Source of the DNA: CAZOKH01 sp964580315
Lineage (GTDB): Bacteria; Chloroflexota; Anaerolineae; Anaerolineales; Anaerolineaceae
Assembly: GCA_964580315.1 (NCBI GenBank)
Contig: CAZOKH010000012.1
Coordinates: 1 to 52,293, forward strand
Reading direction: 5' to 3'
DNA length: 52,293 nucleotides
The notes under the pieces were generated by a model. The model worked only from the letters and a program-made list of their open reading frames with translations, had not been told where the DNA came from and made no database searches. The stretch's first letter is position 1. Each line of letters starts with the position of its first letter. Shown piece after piece: positions 49,135 to 52,293 of the stretch. A program made the translations under genes and the position numbers.

Positions 49135-51484
49135 GCTCGTTTATGTTTCTGGTTGCTAACAGCCACAGGCAGTAATTAATCAAATCTGTGTGATTAATGC
49201 TGGCTGTGGCATTGTTTGAAAAAATGGCCAGTACGTTTGAAATCTTTGAGAAGCGGGCGAGTTGCATATATGCTTTTGGCTTTAACTCATCAGGTCCTTC
49301 TTCAGTGATTTTTCTCAGCAATTCATCGACTGGTGTGTTGGTTGAAATGGCAATTCCCTGTTTGCTGGCATATTCGATAAGCCAGGGCAATTGGCTTGAT
49401 TCGATTGGCCTGGAAATTGATGGGTAATTGTCTGATTTGTAGGCTGCCAGGTATTGTGCGGCAAGATCACGAACAACCCATTGCCCGTCGCTAATAGAAA
49501 TTTCTTCAAGTTTTTTGGTTATCCACTCCTGGTGGATTTGCGCCAAACCGTGCACTGCTGCTCGTCGGATCAATAAGTTCTCATTTTTTAAGCCTTCAAG
49601 AATGGCGTCGTGGCCAAATCCTGGGTTCACGGCCAGCACTTCGGCTGCTGCGAATTGCTGATCTTCATCTCCGTGTTCAAAAACCTGTTGAACCGCCTTG
49701 CGCGAAGCGGGGCTGCTGAAGGATTGAAGTGCCAGGCAGGCGGTATCACGGACCAATGTTGATTCATCGCTCAACAAGCGTTGAATTTCAACTAATGTTG
49801 AATCATCTCCAATCGCTCCGAGACCAAGTAGTGATAAATATCTCACCGTTTCAGTTTTGGATTTGCTTATTTGTCTAAATAATAGACCGGTTGAAGAATC
49901 GTTGATCGTGTAAAATGCAGCGATAATTTTTGAGCGGGTTACTAAATCGAGCGTTTCATCGTGAAGCCAGCCCACCATTTTTCTTAATGATGTAACCCTA
50001 ATCGGATGATTCTCTGGATATTCTCGCAGCCAGGGCAACGTGCACAAAAAAAGAGGCTGTTTCCCTAATTCATTGCTGCTTATATTGTTGATCATTTGAT
50101 TATCGATCAGGTCTCTGGCAGCCATAAAGATTATTTGTTCGTATGCCGGGTTATATTGTATATCTGTAAAGTCTGGTGTGATTGGGGTGTCGTATTGTCG
50201 AGAAGCAAAGAATCCTGTAAAAGCCGGACATCTAAAGGTGTAATTCCCGTTCAAATTTTGTCTTACAACACCCAGGTCGATAGCCTGTGAATCGGGTGTT
50301 ATAGAGGGGGGCTGGTTGGGCTGGGTTGACAAACCTCCGTCAATAATCGATCTGGCTTGTTTGCCCAGGTTAGTTTTTCTCATTAACTGCCCCAGGTAGG
50401 TTTGAAAGATTTGTGTTTTTGTGGATTGAAGCGGGTTACCCGTAACCGCTGCAAGGATCAGCATTGTCCATTCAAGCGGTGAGTGAAAAAGCGAATGGCT
50501 TTTTAGCCAGGTTGAGAAAATGGTTAGGTCAATTGTGTTTTGTGATTGCTCAATGAGGTGGGGTTTGATCACATTTAGCCACCTTGTAATAAAATCCATT
50601 TTCTTTGTTTTGCTCCAGCAGGCTAACGGGAATGCTTCGAATCCCAATTCGATCAACCCGCCCAACAATTGTGGCGTTGCTGTGGTTACTATGGGTAAAT
50701 TGGGCTGGTCAACCAGTAATCTGTTGATAAACCCTGAGCAGGCCTGGTATTCGTCAGGCGAAAGTTCATCCATTCCGTCTAACAGCAGGATAAGCTGTTT
50801 ATTTTTTAGAAAATACTCCAACACCTTAGAGGAATTTTTTTGGATGTTTTTGGGGAGCGATTGAATAAATGCCCCGATGATACGTTGAGTGGGGCTGGTT
50901 TCGTGTTTTTCATCCCACAAAAAATCTCTACAGTGAATGAGTATGGGAAGATATTGCGCCAGATCACCAGCAATTTCGGATTTTCTCGCAATCGCAGAGG
51001 CGGTGAATGCCAGGCTGACCGTTTTTCCATATCCAGCTTGGCCATAAATAATGACTCGTTTACATGCGCTGATAGCCTTAAACAGTGAAATTGCCTCAAG
51101 ATTGAATTGTGATGAGAGTTCGGGGTAATCGGGCAAAAAGGGGATGGCCTGTTCTTTGATCGTTAGCGTGGGCGCGCCAGTTGTTGGGGATTCGGTTTGC
51201 GGCGGAATAAGTAATTCTGGCGTGATAATGATTTCATCCAGCGCGCATATTGAAATTCCCAGGTGTTCTTTTTGCGCACGCGAATAAATAATATCCCGCA
51301 GCTTAATCTCAAGTCGATATACCCAATGGGTTCTAAATTGCTCAATCCAATTTTGAAAAAATTTTTTCCACCCGGGGAACCACTTTTGGACGCGTGTGTA
51401 GAACCACACCAGAAGCAGGGCAGAAAAAAAACCAATCCAGAATGAAATTCTATCGATGTTGATATGCGGAAGGTGTGGCATCAT
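49121..51484 (-). CDS. Membrane-anchored NACHT NTPase with HEAT repeats
   Basis: 787 residues. A transmembrane helix at about 13-30 and an amphipathic linker are followed by a NACHT/STAND ATPase domain: Walker A YGQAGYGKT (about 147-155) and Walker B LILLLDGMDEL (about 231-241, with the NACHT DGxDE pattern). HEAT-like repeats lie at about 555-690 (LSLLGLGAIGDDSTLVEIQ, ESTLVRDTACLALQSF, DGQWVVRDLAAQYLAAY). A C-terminal region follows. NACHT proteins are signalling switches, and some bacterial ones act in phage defence. Here no effector domain is recognisable. The first ATG (51484) shares a base with the upstream stop (TAATG); a second ATG follows immediately. Confidence 0.85.
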   Translation of the reverse strand: MMPHLPHINIDRISFWIGFFSALLLVWFYTRVQKWFPGWKKFFQNWIEQFRTHWVYRLEIKLRDIIYSRAQKEHLGISICALDEIIITPELLIPPQTESPTTGAPTLTIKEQAIPFLPDYPELSSQFNLEAISLFKAISACKRVIIYGQAGYGKTVSLAFTASAIARKSEIAGDLAQYLPILIHCRDFLWDEKHETSPTQRIIGAFIQSLPKNIQKNSSKVLEYFLKNKQLILLLDGMDELSPDEYQACSGFINRLLVDQPNLPIVTTATPQLLGGLIELGFEAFPLACWSKTKKMDFITRWLNVIKPHLIEQSQNTIDLTIFSTWLKSHSLFHSPLEWTMLILAAVTGNPLQSTKTQIFQTYLGQLMRKTNLGKQARSIIDGGLSTQPNQPPSITPDSQAIDLGVVRQNLNGNYTFRCPAFTGFFASRQYDTPITPDFTDIQYNPAYEQIIFMAARDLIDNQMINNISSNELGKQPLFLCTLPWLREYPENHPIRVTSLRKMVGWLHDETLDLVTRSKIIAAFYTINDSSTGLLFRQISKSKTETVRYLSLLGLGAIGDDSTLVEIQRLLSDESTLVRDTACLALQSFSSPASRKAVQQVFEHGDEDQQFAAAEVLAVNPGFGHDAILEGLKNENLLIRRAAVHGLAQIHQEWITKKLEEISISDGQWVVRDLAAQYLAAYKSDNYPSISRPIESSQLPWLIEYASKQGIAISTNTPVDELLRKITEEGPDELKPKAYMQLARFSKISNVLAIFSNNATASINHTDLINYCLWLLATRNINELKYS

Positions 51485-52185
51485 TAACCAGCATAAAGAA
51501 TTCGCCCACAGGATGGGCATTGAATGATTTCTTTCATGGCGCGAACTGATTGAACCATTGCCGGTGTTATCGAGGCGCCGCAGCTTTCACAATTATTGTC
51601 AGTAATTTTCGAGACGGCCAGGCCATGTTTGGTTTTCCTTAACCGTAGATATAATTCAATAATGTCATCGGGGATTGAGCTTTGAATTGCGGCTCTTTCG
51701 CGTAAAAGGCGGTCCTTTTCCTGGCTCAATTGGCTCTTTTCACCAAGCATAAGGCTGTGTTTGGTTGTACTTTCTGACCGAATCGCCGTGAGGTTTTCTT
51801 CACATTGTTTATGATAAATTTCCTGTTGCTCGCAATCAATCATGGCTTGCAGTTCTTCATCTTCCAACAATTTCAATTTGTTCTTATTCATGGATAATTC
51901 GGTCTGTAAATCTTGCAGTTCTTTCGGTGCTTTTACACTTCCACTGTATAATTTTTTATCCGTTATTTCGATTTTGATTTGGATCTGCTTTACATTTTCC
52001 TCGATGGTTCGCAAAGCCTGAGATAGGATTACAGATTTATTTTTCGCTTCTAGCAATTCCTGTTCAGCGTTTTTAACCGACCTGTCAGCATTCATTTCTG
52101 CTTCAAGTTGTCGGAAACGATTCTCGATTCGATCGAGTTCAATGTCAGTCTTTTGTAAGTTGAATAATTGGGCAACTGGATTCAT
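51484..52185 (-). CDS. Coiled-coil protein with C4 zinc ribbon (CdsZ-like)
   Basis: 233 residues. A long heptad-rich coiled coil (about 5-185) ends in a C4 zinc ribbon: CESCGASITPAMV ... CPSCGRILY. Matches the C4-type zinc-ribbon domain family (zf-RING_7, CdsZ in Chlamydia). I start at MNPVAQLFNLQ, ATG 52185. There is no ribosome site and TATAAT ends 7 nt upstream, so the mRNA is probably leaderless. Translationally coupled to the NACHT gene. Role unknown; some relatives are placed near ybgI/NIF3 and RNase H genes, which are not seen here. Confidence 0.82.
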   Translation of the reverse strand: MNPVAQLFNLQKTDIELDRIENRFRQLEAEMNADRSVKNAEQELLEAKNKSVILSQALRTIEENVKQIQIKIEITDKKLYSGSVKAPKELQDLQTELSMNKNKLKLLEDEELQAMIDCEQQEIYHKQCEENLTAIRSESTTKHSLMLGEKSQLSQEKDRLLRERAAIQSSIPDDIIELYLRLRKTKHGLAVSKITDNNCESCGASITPAMVQSVRAMKEIIQCPSCGRILYAG

Positions 52186-52192
52186 AATTAGG

Positions 52193-52221
52193 ATTATAGG
52201 GGTGTAACAGAAAAACCGCAA
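52193..52221 (-). promoter_or_regulatory. Promoter of the CdsZ-like/NACHT operon
   Basis: On minus, TTGCGG (52216-52221), a 17-bp spacer and TATAAT (52193-52198). The hexamer ends 7 nt before ATG 52185, implying a leaderless mRNA. Confidence 0.6.
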
Positions 52222-52259
52222 GTAAAAGTTTATAAAAAGAAACGTGGAATGGAAATTTG

Positions 52260-52293
52260 ATGAAAAACAGAAAACTTAAATGGGTGCTGTTGT
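52260..52293 (+). CDS. Start of a gene cut by the window edge
   Basis: ATG at 52260 opens MKNRKLKWVLL and continues off the right edge. The Lys/Arg-rich start followed by hydrophobic residues looks like a signal peptide or membrane anchor. A GGAA ribosome-like site lies about 8 nt upstream. Only eleven codons are visible, so no product can be named. Confidence 0.4.
   Translation, partial: MKNRKLKWVLL

Noticed and set aside
49121..52185. Calling the NACHT locus a phage-defence island
   Set aside because: There is no effector domain and no mobility or other defence genes nearby. Kept only as a hypothesis.
1..52293. CRISPR arrays, insertion sequences, integrases, rRNA
   Set aside because: I saw no regularly spaced repeats, transposase or integrase motifs, or rRNA segments on either strand.

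Overview
The window reads as a chromosomal segment of an anaerobic Chloroflexota bacterium, most likely class Anaerolineae. This assignment is inferred from gene content, not from a marker gene. The pointers are a RodZ-like protein with two HTH domains, Pro/Thr-rich linkers in secreted and membrane proteins, many small zinc-ribbon membrane proteins, a split glycine decarboxylase, an AOR-family enzyme, an ADP-forming acyl-CoA synthetase and NfnAB. Base composition is moderate. I see no prophage, insertion sequence or CRISPR array. One 10-N assembly gap lies at 45496-45505.

Layout. 1-4919 (minus): a GH3-like protein cut by the left edge, a methyltransferase, ADP-forming acetyl-CoA synthetase and a zinc-ribbon membrane protein. 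4984-9104: secD-secF, a SpoIIE-type phosphatase, tRNA-Glu and a short rsmI. 9190-14771: a membrane TPR protein, rimO behind a double-HTH rodZ-like gene, rplI, and folB-folK. 14850-18324 (minus): gcvH-gcvPA-gcvPB behind a tandem glycine riboswitch. 18355-20418: a GT-C membrane glycosyltransferase. 20526-22754: an AOR-family tungsten/molybdenum enzyme. 22810-25012: glmS behind a glmS-type self-cleaving ribozyme that carries an unusual two-hairpin insertion.

25217-27548: a small Cys protein, an Mrp-type ATPase and a PSP1 protein. 27545-34492: a five-gene redox operon of NuoE/NuoF/NuoG-like subunits followed by NfnA and NfnB. 34518-41183: a patatin, a NYN-LOTUS protein, two paralogous zinc-ribbon membrane proteins facing it, then gnd-zwf. 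41180-45571: small envelope and zinc-ribbon genes, a hydrolase, a second patatin, smpB and a lipid kinase-like gene broken by the gap. 45616-49134: L,D-transpeptidase, thioredoxin-like/DUF2085, pgeF, yggT and yggU. 49121-52185 (minus): a coiled-coil zinc-ribbon gene translationally coupled to a membrane-anchored NACHT-HEAT ATPase. A plus-strand gene starts at 52260 and runs off the edge.

The metabolic genes fit fermentative, electron-bifurcating physiology. gnd-zwf supply reduced pyridine nucleotide. NfnAB exchanges electrons between NADH, ferredoxin and NADPH. The NuoEFG-like module handles NAD(H) and iron-sulfur electrons, the AOR enzyme couples aldehyde oxidation to ferredoxin, and ADP-forming acetyl-CoA synthetase yields ATP. 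How they work together is inference.

Regulation visible in the sequence: a tandem glycine riboswitch, a glmS ribozyme, a perfect 25-bp inverted repeat in the leader of the redox operon, frequent extended -10 promoters (TGnTAnnnT), and several genes whose start codon lies only 6-7 nt after the -10 hexamer, which implies leaderless mRNAs.
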